Origin: Vulcanimicrobiia bacterium
Lineage (GTDB): Bacteria; Vulcanimicrobiota; Vulcanimicrobiia; Vulcanimicrobiales; Vulcanimicrobiaceae
Assembly (NCBI GenBank): GCA_025934645.1
Contig: JAICWY010000018.1
Location: forward strand, 1-38,132
Direction: 5' to 3'
DNA: 38,132 nucleotides
Shown: piece by piece, positions 25,958-33,593 of the stretch
How positions within the stretch are numbered: the stretch's first letter is position 1
How the letters are laid out: every line of letters starts with the position of its first letter
The notes under the pieces: model-generated
Told to the model about the DNA's origin: nothing
The model's input: only the letters and a program-made list of their open reading frames with translations
Database searches by the model: none
Program-made: the position numbers and the translations under genes

Positions 25958-26298
25958 GCCGCCCACATTCCAAGCGCGCCCAGCGCCGTGAACAGCAACG
26001 TGGAGGTTAGGGCGCTGAAGACGGTGAGTCCGAAATCCATCGGACGGCGGCCGACGCCGATTTCAATCGAGAGCCACCAGCCCAACGTCGATTCGACGCA
26101 TGCGGCAACGAGCACGGGAACCATTGTAGGCGCGCCGAAGCCGGCGCGGCGCTGGAGCACGTAACCGATGATCACGTACATGGCGAATTCGGGCAGCATG
26201 AAGGAGCTGTAGGCAAAGCCCAAGCCTTTCGCTATGGATGACGCGACGGCGTCGAATGCTAAGACGATCGCGCAGCAGGCTACGACATTGCGAAGCAT
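25915..26298 (-). CDS. Small four-helix membrane protein of unknown function
   Basis: The 127-residue product has four hydrophobic segments (about 3-22, 34-48, 57-77, 91-113) and a short polar tail. No family is recognised. It begins nine bases after the TonB receptor stop, so it is probably the last gene of that transcript. The final 43 bases overlap the convergent S9 peptidase gene, which is unusual but each frame looks real on its own strand. Confidence 0.6.
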   Translation of the reverse strand: MLRNVVACCAIVLAFDAVASSIAKGLGFAYSSFMLPEFAMYVIIGYVLQRRAGFGAPTMVPVLVAACVESTLGWWLSIEIGVGRRPMDFGLTVFSALTSTLLFTALGALGMWAAYGFRRASKNSDVA

Positions 26299-26307
26299 CG
26301 CACAGGC

Positions 26308-29300
26308 TTATTCTCGGCCCTGCGGTGCCCGCCTTTGCGGGGTTACCATGTAAAGCCCCAACTTGACCGAGTAGTTCAGGGAAGGCACTGCCGCTCCGTC
26401 CCAACCCAATTTCACCAACTCATCTTTCGACGCCGACGACACGTGGCCGCAGTTCAGAAGAGCGGGCACGCCTCCTATGTCGGACGGTTCAAGCGAGTAC
26501 CAGGTGCCGGCCGCCGCCGTATGGGCCGCGATGGTCCAATCCGGCGCGGCGCCGCCTTTTGCAAAGTGCGTCTGCAGTTCATCGAGCATCCGCGTGGCCA
26601 GCGTCCGCATCTCGCCCGTGCAACTCGGCGCATTGGCGCGCAGCGCGAACGGCGCCGAAGGCTGCGCTGTGGGCAACTTGTAGACGCGGAAACTCTCGGC
26701 GCCGGCCTGCGGCGGACGTTGCACGAAGTAGAGGCCGGCGGAGGGCATGAAGGTCACGCTGGGCCGGAAGAACATGCCGGCGTTCTGCTCGACGAACAAG
26801 CCGCGTTGCTGCGCGGTTTGCTGATCTGCCCGGTGCAGCGTCGCGCAGGTGATGAGCGGACGCAACTGCGATCCTTGCTTGAGCGTAATATTGAGCGCAT
26901 ACGTCGATTTCAGTCCGTGATACGTGACGCTCACGCCGGGAACATTGGCAGGCGGCATCGTGTCGGGATACCCTGCGGCGGTTTTTGCCGCTTCGATCTG
27001 CGCGGCGTACGCTTTTAGGCCCTGGAGGACGGGCTGCGCCGTCTTCTGCGCGTCGGCAGTGCAAAGCGGCGAGGCGTTGAGCGCGAGCGGATCCGCCGGC
27101 GGCGTTGACGGTAAGGGCGAGAGCAATTCCCTGAAACCGCGTCGGCCGCCGCCCGGGCCGCCTTCACCGCCCGCCGCCGCGCCGAGGCGCGGATTTGTAA
27201 TCGGCTGCACGTTCTCCCCGAAGCGCACGGTATAGGTGACCGAGAGTTGTCGCGGCGTATTCGGCCGTGCGATTGTCGCGATTTGCGAGCCGTTGGCGGC
27301 AGTATATGGAACTGCGAATTGAGGCCCGGAGAACACGCCGGCGTATTGATTGAAAATGTTGCTCGCGGCGAAGGTGAGCGTGCCGCGCTGCAGGTTCGCG
27401 CTCACGCCTGCATCGACCGTGGTGTACGCCGGAAGATTCTGTGGATTGTTCGCGCCGGTATAATTCGCTTCGGCGAGCCATTCCAGAATGGAATGCGGCG
27501 CTTTATAGTCGAGCGTGATGCCCGCGCGGTGCAGCGGTACGTTGGGAAGCTGCGCGCCGGAAATCGTGATGGCATATGGATTGACGAACCGCGGATCGCT
27601 GCTGAGTGCTTTAGCGACTTGAATATCGTAGTACGGCTGCACGACTAAATTGCCGAGGGTGAAGTAGCCGTTCAGATGCGCGCCTTCGTACACGCGCTTT
27701 ACGCCGGCGATCGGCGTGGTGTAGTACACGTTCTGCGGTCCGAACGCCATCGTGCTGCCGCACGAGCTGCCGTAAACGTTTTGCACCTGGTTCCAGTAAT
27801 CCGGCGGAAAAATGCCGCCCAGAGCCGTGCCGTTCACTTCCACAGGCAGCACGACGTCGTTCTGCGCTTGGCGGTAAAGCGAAGCGCCGATCAGGCCTGC
27901 GTTGCTGCGATGCGAGTAGCTCAGCCGGGCCGAATTCGAGGAACTCGCACCGGGCTCGTCGCCGGGAGCACTGCCGAACGCGACATTACCGTTGCAATCG
28001 ATGCGCAGCTGGCCCGGATCGCTGAGGAAACCCTGGCGGCCGGCGTGCGGCGCAACGCCGCCCACGTTGTAGGAGAACGCATATGAATCACTCGCCGTCG
28101 GCTGCCAGTTCCCGCCGACGCCCACCAGCAACGACGAAGGCGCATTGCTCGCATGGCTGATGCCGATGGAGTCGTTGAAGCGCAATTTGGTGTTCGAGCG
28201 GATTGAATCGTTGACGCTTATTGCCGCATAGCTTGCGCTTTGGCCGGGGAAGGTGTACGGCGCCGCGGCTGCATTGAGCGGCGTGAACCGGCTGTTGCTG
28301 TTGGTCGCGTACGCGTTCACCGAGATGGTATGGCGCTGCTGCGCCGGGAGCGTTGCGTTGAGCGAAAAGCCGCCGAAACTGCTGGTTTGCTGCGAGCCGG
28401 TCGGCGCGGCGACACCGCCGATGAAACGGTCGAGCAGATCGCGCGTCGAGTTCGAACGCGAACCGAAGAACGAGCCCTGCAGTTGGGTCGCGCCGACCAG
28501 GGCGTTATCGGTGAGCGAATAGAGATCGAACCTCGTATCGTAACTGTTGCCCGGACCGTAACCGCACGGTAGCGGACCGAGATCCTGCGTGCAAATCAGC
28601 TGCGATCCGCTGCTCGAGTGCGAGTACATGCCCGTAAGCGTCTGCGCTTCGTCCAGCTGGTACCGCAGTTTTACCAGCGAGCCGATCTGCTGCCGGTCGC
28701 CTTCGTGCGTATAATCCAGGCCGCTCGTATCCAGAAATTGCATGCCGTCCAGCAGGCTGGGCGAGGTGCGGTACGTGTGCATCGCTGCGATGCCCAGTTT
28801 CCCGAGCGAACCGGTCTCGGCGGCGGAGTAATTATTCTTGCCGTTGCTGCCCACAGATAGCGAGAACGCGCTCTGCCAGGAAAGCGTCGGATCGAGAGAC
28901 CGGAAGTTCACGCCTCCGGCAAGCCCGCCGATCTGCGGCCCAAACGAAACGCTTGCGCCGCTAAAGAGATCGCTGTTCATCATGCGCAGATCGCCCGCCA
29001 TGCCCGGCGCGTTCATCGGAATGCCGTCCAGCGACATCTGCGTCTGGCTGGGATCTTGCCCTTCCAACGAGACCGTTTGCGTTGCGTCCGAGTCCGTGCT
29101 CGACGTCGATACCGTTACGCCGGAAAGCTTTCCGAGCGCATCGGCAAGCGTATCCGAGAGCTTGCGCTGCGCCGAATCGCCGGAGATCGAACTCGTCGAA
29201 ATCGTTGCCGTGGATTTAACGACCGCGGATGCGATCGTCTTCAGCGGTCCTTGCGAGAGCGCAAGCGCGACGGTCACGGTTACGTTGCGGCCGTCGATGA

Positions 29301-29580
29301 CTTCGAAATTCTCCGACGTGACGGCTTGGAAACCGCGCGCGAAGACGCGCGCCCGGTAGATCCCGCTCGGGACGTCGGTAAAGCGCACCTTGCCGTTATC
29401 GCCGGTGAATTCGCTGGTCATCACGGGGCCGTCGAGCATGACGCGCGCAAGCACGACCGGCTTTTTCGTGGCGGCGTCCTGAACGGCGATGTTGATCTCG
29501 CCGGTATCGGATTGAGCGAGCGCGGGCACCGCGCCGAGCGCGAGCACGATGGTACAGATAAAGACGAGCAAACGGCGCAT
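26308..29580 (-). CDS. TonB-dependent outer-membrane receptor with a duplicated C-terminal extension
   Basis: The 1090-residue protein has a signal peptide (RRLLVFICTIVLALGAVPALAQ), a carboxypeptidase-regulatory-like domain (about 25-105), a plug domain (LSDTLADALGKLSGVTVS, then SLEGQDPSQTQMSLDGIPMN) and a beta barrel that ends near residue 786 (RQLSVTYTVRFG). Unusually, about 300 residues follow: a Gly-rich linker, then two similar segments (about 835-955 and 980-1085), each with a PxC-T cysteine, a second LxxC cysteine and a GLY-aromatic ending. The ligand is unknown; such receptors import sugars, peptides or siderophores with TonB. ATG 29580 precedes the signal peptide; a CATAAT box lies nine bases upstream. 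The kinase gene is 57 bases upstream. Confidence 0.87.
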   Translation of the reverse strand: MRRLLVFICTIVLALGAVPALAQSDTGEINIAVQDAATKKPVVLARVMLDGPVMTSEFTGDNGKVRFTDVPSGIYRARVFARGFQAVTSENFEVIDGRNVTVTVALALSQGPLKTIASAVVKSTATISTSSISGDSAQRKLSDTLADALGKLSGVTVSTSSTDSDATQTVSLEGQDPSQTQMSLDGIPMNAPGMAGDLRMMNSDLFSGASVSFGPQIGGLAGGVNFRSLDPTLSWQSAFSLSVGSNGKNNYSAAETGSLGKLGIAAMHTYRTSPSLLDGMQFLDTSGLDYTHEGDRQQIGSLVKLRYQLDEAQTLTGMYSHSSSGSQLICTQDLGPLPCGYGPGNSYDTRFDLYSLTDNALVGATQLQGSFFGSRSNSTRDLLDRFIGGVAAPTGSQQTSSFGGFSLNATLPAQQRHTISVNAYATNSNSRFTPLNAAAAPYTFPGQSASYAAISVNDSIRSNTKLRFNDSIGISHASNAPSSLLVGVGGNWQPTASDSYAFSYNVGGVAPHAGRQGFLSDPGQLRIDCNGNVAFGSAPGDEPGASSSNSARLSYSHRSNAGLIGASLYRQAQNDVVLPVEVNGTALGGIFPPDYWNQVQNVYGSSCGSTMAFGPQNVYYTTPIAGVKRVYEGAHLNGYFTLGNLVVQPYYDIQVAKALSSDPRFVNPYAITISGAQLPNVPLHRAGITLDYKAPHSILEWLAEANYTGANNPQNLPAYTTVDAGVSANLQRGTLTFAASNIFNQYAGVFSGPQFAVPYTAANGSQIATIARPNTPRQLSVTYTVRFGENVQPITNPRLGAAAGGEGGPGGGRRGFRELLSPLPSTPPADPLALNASPLCTADAQKTAQPVLQGLKAYAAQIEAAKTAAGYPDTMPPANVPGVSVTYHGLKSTYALNITLKQGSQLRPLITCATLHRADQQTAQQRGLFVEQNAGMFFRPSVTFMPSAGLYFVQRPPQAGAESFRVYKLPTAQPSAPFALRANAPSCTGEMRTLATRMLDELQTHFAKGGAAPDWTIAAHTAAAGTWYSLEPSDIGGVPALLNCGHVSSASKDELVKLGWDGAAVPSLNYSVKLGLYMVTPQRRAPQGRE

Positions 29581-29637
29581 AGTCACCAGATTATGTACCA
29601 CGACCACGTTTAAAGAAGACTGAGAGCCGCGCCGCCC

Positions 29638-31050
29638 TCACTGCAATCTAATCGAAACCGTGGTTCCGCGCCCCGGAGCGCTGTCGATGGCGATCTTGCC
29701 GCCCGCGCGATCGACCGCGCGTTTGGCGATCGCAAGTCCCAGCCCCGTGCCGGGAATCTCCCCTCGGACGTCGCCGCGGTAAAAGCGCTCGAACGCGTGC
29801 AGACGCTCGGACTCGCTCATGCCCGGTCCCTCGTCGCGAACACTAAGGACGGTCGCGCCGTCGTCGCGATACGCGCGTAAGTGCACGGGCGCGCCCGGCG
29901 CATACTTGAGCGCGTTTTCGAGCACGTTCCAAACGGCCTCGCCCAGTTCCGCACGATCGCCCACCACCTCGCGCACGCCATCGACGCTGTAATCGATCTG
30001 CCGCTGTTCGTCGAGGCGGCGCGCCGCATTGACCTGATCGCGCAGGAACTCCGAAACATCGATGGCCGCGCGCTCCGGCGGCGACTCGGAATCGAGTCGC
30101 GCAAGGCGCATCAACCGGTCGATGAGCCCGCGCATGTGTTCTTTTTCGAGCGCCATCGTGCCCAGGATCTGCCGGGCGACTTTCGGCTCGTCGAGCGCGC
30201 CGCGGCGCAGCACGTCGATGTAACCCGCAATCACGGTCAGCGGCGTTCGCAATTCGTGTCCCGCGTCGGCGACGAATTGGCGCATGCGCGCTTCGGTGCC
30301 GCGGCGTTCTTCCATGGCCGACGCAACGCCGGCTGCGGCGTCGTTGTAGGCTTCGGTGAGTGCGGCAATTTCGTCGCCGCGCGCGGTGATGAAGCGGCGC
30401 TGCGTGTAGTCGCCTTCCGCGAGCGCTTGCAGCGAACCGGTCACTTCGTTAAGCGGAGCGAGTGCTTGACGCGAGTAGAAGCGTCCGGCAAACCACGAGC
30501 CGGCAATTGCGGCGACGGCAATGCCGATGATAATCCACCAGTATGGGATCAGATTCATGAAAATGATCCAATCCGACGCATCGAACGCGGCGTAGCCGCC
30601 TTGAACGGCGGTGATGCGCCACCAATCGTGCGGCGGCCGCGGAGGCGCCCTGTGCGGACGCGCGCTACCCGAGGCTTCCATCGGTTCGCCGACGCGCGCA
30701 GGCGATGGAAGACGGACTTTCCCGCGCAAAACGCGCTGCAGAATCTCGGGATGCACGTCTCGATCGCCGCCTAAGAAGCGTCCTTTCGCATCGTAGATCG
30801 CAACGTGCAAACCGATTCCGCTGAGCGCGTTGGTGATCCGCGGCGCCGCTTCGGCAAGCGTCATGCCTTCATCCTGATACCGCGCGGCCAAGAAACGCGC
30901 TTCTTCGTGCTTGGCGATGATGATGTCGCTGCTGAAGCCGGCGAGTTCGTAGATGAGCGCGATCGACGACGCGATGATGACGAGCAGCACCGTAACGCCC
31001 AGAAGCGACGCATAAAGCGTCGCGTTGCGGGAGGCGAGGGATTGGCGCAT
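29638..31050 (-). CDS. Two-component sensor histidine kinase
   Basis: The 470-residue kinase has two membrane helices (about 14-36 and 170-190) around a periplasmic domain with a Pro-rich stretch (PHRAPPRPPHDWW), then a HAMP domain (about 190-245), the H-box DAGHELRTPL with phosphoacceptor His265, the N-box NVLENALKYAPG, G1 VRDEGPGM and G2 GTGLGLAIAKRAV. It is of the EnvZ/PhoR type. ATG 31050 lies seven bases after the response regulator stop, so the pair is one operon, with the TonB receptor next in line as a likely target or co-regulated gene. Confidence 0.9.
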   Translation of the reverse strand: MRQSLASRNATLYASLLGVTVLLVIIASSIALIYELAGFSSDIIIAKHEEARFLAARYQDEGMTLAEAAPRITNALSGIGLHVAIYDAKGRFLGGDRDVHPEILQRVLRGKVRLPSPARVGEPMEASGSARPHRAPPRPPHDWWRITAVQGGYAAFDASDWIIFMNLIPYWWIIIGIAVAAIAGSWFAGRFYSRQALAPLNEVTGSLQALAEGDYTQRRFITARGDEIAALTEAYNDAAAGVASAMEERRGTEARMRQFVADAGHELRTPLTVIAGYIDVLRRGALDEPKVARQILGTMALEKEHMRGLIDRLMRLARLDSESPPERAAIDVSEFLRDQVNAARRLDEQRQIDYSVDGVREVVGDRAELGEAVWNVLENALKYAPGAPVHLRAYRDDGATVLSVRDEGPGMSESERLHAFERFYRGDVRGEIPGTGLGLAIAKRAVDRAGGKIAIDSAPGRGTTVSIRLQ

Positions 31051-31057
31051 CAACGGC

Positions 31058-31741
31058 TCATTGTGCGAGGCCGTATCCCACGCCTCTGACCGTGCGGATG
31101 AACGAGGACGCATCCTGCCTGTCGAGTTTGGCGCGCAGATACGAAATATACGTTTCGACGATGTTCGGGCCGCCTTCGAAGTCGTGCCCCCAAACCAGTT
31201 CGAGCAAATGATCTTTACTGAACACGCGGCGCGGTTCTCGCATGAAGACGGCGAGCAAATCGAATTCGCGCTGTGTGAGATCGACCGGCTCGCGATCGCG
31301 CCACACCTCGCGCGTGGTAGGATTCATCGTGACGCCGTGCCAGCGCAGCACTTCTTCTTCGATGAGTTGCGGTCGGCGCAGTTTCGCCTGTAGGCGCGCA
31401 ATCAATTCTTCGAAATCGAACGGCTTGACGAGATAGTCGTCGGCGCCGGCGCCCAGGCTCGCGACTTTGTCGGACGTTTCGCCCTTTGCAGTAAGCATGA
31501 GGATCGGGGCCTGCGAGAGTTCGCGCAGGCGCGGCAATAGCGTGATGCCGTCGATCTTCGGCATCATGATATCGAGCACGATGACTTCCGGGTCCCAGCT
31601 CTTCACCAGTTCGAGCGCGCCTTGACCGTCGGACGCGGTGCGCACGACGTAGCCTTCGCGGCTCAGGCCCATTTCGAGCATTTCTCGGACAAAGCGATCG
31701 TCATCGACGACCGCGACGCGGGCGGGTTGCATGTCCAACAT
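31058..31741 (-). CDS. OmpR-family response regulator
   Basis: The 227-residue regulator has a receiver domain (VVDDDRFVREM acidic pocket, phosphoacceptor Asp57 in VIVLDIMMP, Thr in LMLTAKG, Lys in YLVKPFD) and a C-terminal winged helix (LTQREFDLLAVFMREPRRVFS, YISYLRAKLDR, IRTVRGVGYGL). It is the partner of the kinase encoded seven bases downstream. ATG 31741 and ATG 31732 are both possible starts; neither has a clear ribosome site. The longer frame upstream overlaps the next gene and is rejected. Confidence 0.9.
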   Translation of the reverse strand: MLDMQPARVAVVDDDRFVREMLEMGLSREGYVVRTASDGQGALELVKSWDPEVIVLDIMMPKIDGITLLPRLRELSQAPILMLTAKGETSDKVASLGAGADDYLVKPFDFEELIARLQAKLRRPQLIEEEVLRWHGVTMNPTTREVWRDREPVDLTQREFDLLAVFMREPRRVFSKDHLLELVWGHDFEGGPNIVETYISYLRAKLDRQDASSFIRTVRGVGYGLAQ

Positions 31742-31787
31742 TCTACTGTAGATGGTCGCTGCAAACCCTTGGACCGGGCTGTGCCTA

Positions 31788-32228
31788 TTAAGCGGCCTTC
31801 CAGTACTGTCGGCGCTGCGCGGAGACGAGCGAGGCGGCCTCGATGCTTTCGAGCGGATGGACCAGCAGCGAGATTCCGCTTTGCGCCAGCGCCGCGCAGG
31901 TTGCCTCGTCCGGCAGCCAATGTGCGAAGAGATGCACCTCGCTCGCCCCGGCTGCCTCTGCAAGCGTGCGCAGCACGTCCGCAAGAGTGCACTCGCGCCG
32001 CGCACGCAGCTTATCCGTAACGTTGCTGCGAAAACGGGCGGCGTTCCAGCCTTGGCCGATGATGAGCAGCCGCTTGAGGCTATGAGCGCTGGCCGAATCG
32101 AAGTCGACTGCGGCGACCTGTACGCGCTGGGCTAGCGCCCCGTCCACGTGCGCGTGAAGCGTTGCGGGCGTGATGCTCCCGGACTCTCCGCTTTCCAAGA
32201 TGGCTCCCGCTCCGATGATGTAGTCCAT
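31788..32228 (-). CDS. Hypothetical protein, no family recognised
   Basis: From ATG 32228 the product is 146 residues with no signal peptide or membrane helix. It alternates predicted strands and helices (QVAAVDFDSASAHSLKRLLIIG, LADVLRTLAEAAGASEVHLFAHW, ISLLVHPLESIEAA) like a small alpha/beta protein, and has a His-rich, Trp-containing HLFAHWLPDE patch. It ends 46 bases before the response regulator start on the same strand. Codon composition matches the neighbours, which supports it as a gene. A frame 42 bases longer exists but ATG 32228 begins a better strand (MDYIIGAGAILES). Confidence 0.55.
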   Translation of the reverse strand: MDYIIGAGAILESGESGSITPATLHAHVDGALAQRVQVAAVDFDSASAHSLKRLLIIGQGWNAARFRSNVTDKLRARRECTLADVLRTLAEAAGASEVHLFAHWLPDEATCAALAQSGISLLVHPLESIEAASLVSAQRRQYWKAA

Positions 32229-32274
32229 ACCGGCATCATGGGGCCTGCGCGTGACATATGTCTGGCACAAATGC

Positions 32275-32304
32275 AGAGCGCGCCTTGGGGGAAAGGCGCG
32301 CTCT
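32275..32304 (-). terminator. Strong hairpin after the HD-GYP gene
   Basis: AGAGCGCGCCTT (32275-32286) is the exact reverse complement of AAGGCGCGCTCT (32293-32304), with a six-base loop. It begins about 26 bases after the HD-GYP stop on the minus strand. No T run follows on either strand, so it may stabilise the 3' end or need Rho rather than work as a full intrinsic terminator. Confidence 0.6.
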
Positions 32305-32330
32305 AGCCCACGACCCGATATGAGCTTTCG

Positions 32331-33320
32331 CTATGCAGTCGAAGCGCGGCGCGGCTCGGCGTCTTGCGCCGATTTGCGCGAGCGGCTGAACAGACTGAGC
32401 ATCGCGTCCACGACGGCCGGGTCCCACTGGGTGCCCCGGCCACTTTCCAAAATCTCGAGCGCGCGGCGCGGCGCAATCGCTTTGCGGTACGGACGGTCGC
32501 TGATCATAGCGTGGAACGCGTCCGCGACGGCAACGACGCGCGCCTCAAACGGAATGTTCTCGCGGGCCAACCCGTCGGGGTAGCCTAGCCCATCCCAGCG
32601 CTCGTGGTGCGCGCGGACGATCCCGGCGCAGCGCGAGAGGCTTGGAATTTGGTTGAGAATGCGCTGCCCCGCCGCCGCGTGATCGCGCATGACTTCCCAC
32701 TCGTGCGATTCCAGCGGCCCGGGCTTGAAGAGGATGGCCTCGGGCGTGGAAATTTTGCCGATGTCGTGAAGCACGGCGCAGAGTTCGATGTACTCGGACT
32801 GCTCTTTCGGCAGTCCCAGTGCGACGCACAGGCGCCGGCTCCATTCGCCGGTGGCTTTGGAATGGCAGCACGTCTGCGAGTCGCGCTCGCCGAGCATCGC
32901 TAGCAGCGCGAGGGCGCTGTCGGACATGCTCGAGCGCGGCTGCGCATTGTCTTCATCCAGGGCGGAGAGCGCCGAGTGGATGTCCGTCTTCAAGACTTCC
33001 AGGAACGCCAGCAGGCGGCCGTGGTCGATCGAGAAGCGCTCGGATTCACCCGCTATGACGTGCGCGCAAGCATTTGCCAGTTCGGCGGTGCGTGACGAGC
33101 CGATGCGGCGGCCTTCGCGGATTGCCCACGTGGCCAGACCGACCGGTTTTGCGAGTTGTACCGAGAGGCACAGCCGATCGAGCAGCAACTCCATCGAGGA
33201 TTCCAGTGCGGGGTCAGCCAGCAGGCTGGGCTCTTGGAGGTGCTCGACTACGAGTTTTGTCAGCCGGCGGAGGTCGCCGGAGAGGGCCTTAGCGGCACCA
33301 GGCAGCGTATGTACATCCAT
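32331..33320 (-). CDS. HD-GYP domain phosphodiesterase (c-di-GMP type)
   Basis: The 329-residue protein has an unassigned helical N-terminal half (about 1-140) and a complete HD-GYP domain: His153, HDIGK (185-189), H214 in RDHAAAG, HHERWDGLGYP (238-248) and ADAFHAMISDRPYR. These are the metal and substrate residues of c-di-GMP phosphodiesterases, so activity is expected. The N-terminal half has no membrane helix and may be a sensor. ATG 33320 has GGGAG ten bases upstream. It starts 36 bases after the repeat-peptide stop, on the same strand, so the two are very likely co-transcribed. Confidence 0.88.
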   Translation of the reverse strand: MDVHTLPGAAKALSGDLRRLTKLVVEHLQEPSLLADPALESSMELLLDRLCLSVQLAKPVGLATWAIREGRRIGSSRTAELANACAHVIAGESERFSIDHGRLLAFLEVLKTDIHSALSALDEDNAQPRSSMSDSALALLAMLGERDSQTCCHSKATGEWSRRLCVALGLPKEQSEYIELCAVLHDIGKISTPEAILFKPGPLESHEWEVMRDHAAAGQRILNQIPSLSRCAGIVRAHHERWDGLGYPDGLARENIPFEARVVAVADAFHAMISDRPYRKAIAPRRALEILESGRGTQWDPAVVDAMLSLFSRSRKSAQDAEPRRASTA

Positions 33321-33356
33321 GTTTAAGGGGCTCCCAGGGGAAGAACCGGGTGTGCT

Positions 33357-33464
33357 CTAGGCCCCGCCAACGGGCACGACCGACATCGCACCGCCAACCG
33401 GGACAACTGAAACGGCACCACCGACCGGAACGACGGAAATCGAAGAGATGCGGCTCGCGTACAT
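33357..33464 (-). CDS. Small peptide with three tandem nine-residue repeats
   Basis: ATG 33464 opens a 35-residue frame: an eight-residue start (MYASRISS), then ISVVPVGGA, VSVVPVGGA, MSVVPVGGA and the stop. The 27-base repeats are at 33414-33440, 33387-33413 and 33360-33386. In the eight shared codons (SVVPVGGA) every difference between copies is at a third position and silent, which is strong evidence that the peptide is selected. An AAGGAG site (33481-33476) lies 11 bases before the ATG. No signal peptide or known precursor family is recognised. It sits between two MalT/LuxR-type regulators and an HD-GYP gene, which suggests a signalling or structural peptide; function is inferred only. Confidence 0.75.
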   Translation of the reverse strand: MYASRISSISVVPVGGAVSVVPVGGAMSVVPVGGA

Positions 33465-33593
33465 GTGTAAATTGGCTCCTTGAATAAGAGAGAAGTCTTA
33501 TCCACAGGATAGCCGCTGAGCCGCCGTTGGTCTCTAGTTAAAATTGATTAGGACAATGCCAGCAGTAGGTACATGGACCTACGAACTGAGCAT
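33465..33593 (-). promoter_or_regulatory. Upstream region of the peptide/HD-GYP operon with two dyads
   Basis: Between the regulator stop and the peptide ATG lie two inverted repeats: GTAGGT-ACATGG-ACCTAC (33565-33582) and TATCC-ACA-GGATA (33499-33511). The first, 18 bases long, has the size of a LuxR-type operator; it could also be a weak hairpin closing the regulator transcript. The second overlaps the sequence TTATCCACA (33498-33506), identical to a DnaA box. The AAGGAG ribosome site is at 33476-33481. No confident -35/-10 pair was found. Confidence 0.45.

Noticed and set aside
33323-33505. 60-residue open frame across the peptide region in another frame
   Set aside because: It has no repeat preservation at protein level and a Ser/Arg/Pro-rich composition; the silent third-position pattern supports the frame at 33357-33464 instead.
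33498-33506. TTATCCACA as a replication origin DnaA box
   Set aside because: It is a single 9-base match, expected by chance about once in a window this size, with no cluster of boxes, AT-rich unwinding region or dnaA/dnaN genes nearby.
33565-33582. Intrinsic terminator after the regulator gene
   Set aside because: A six-base stem with no T run is too weak for a confident terminator; it is kept as a possible operator.
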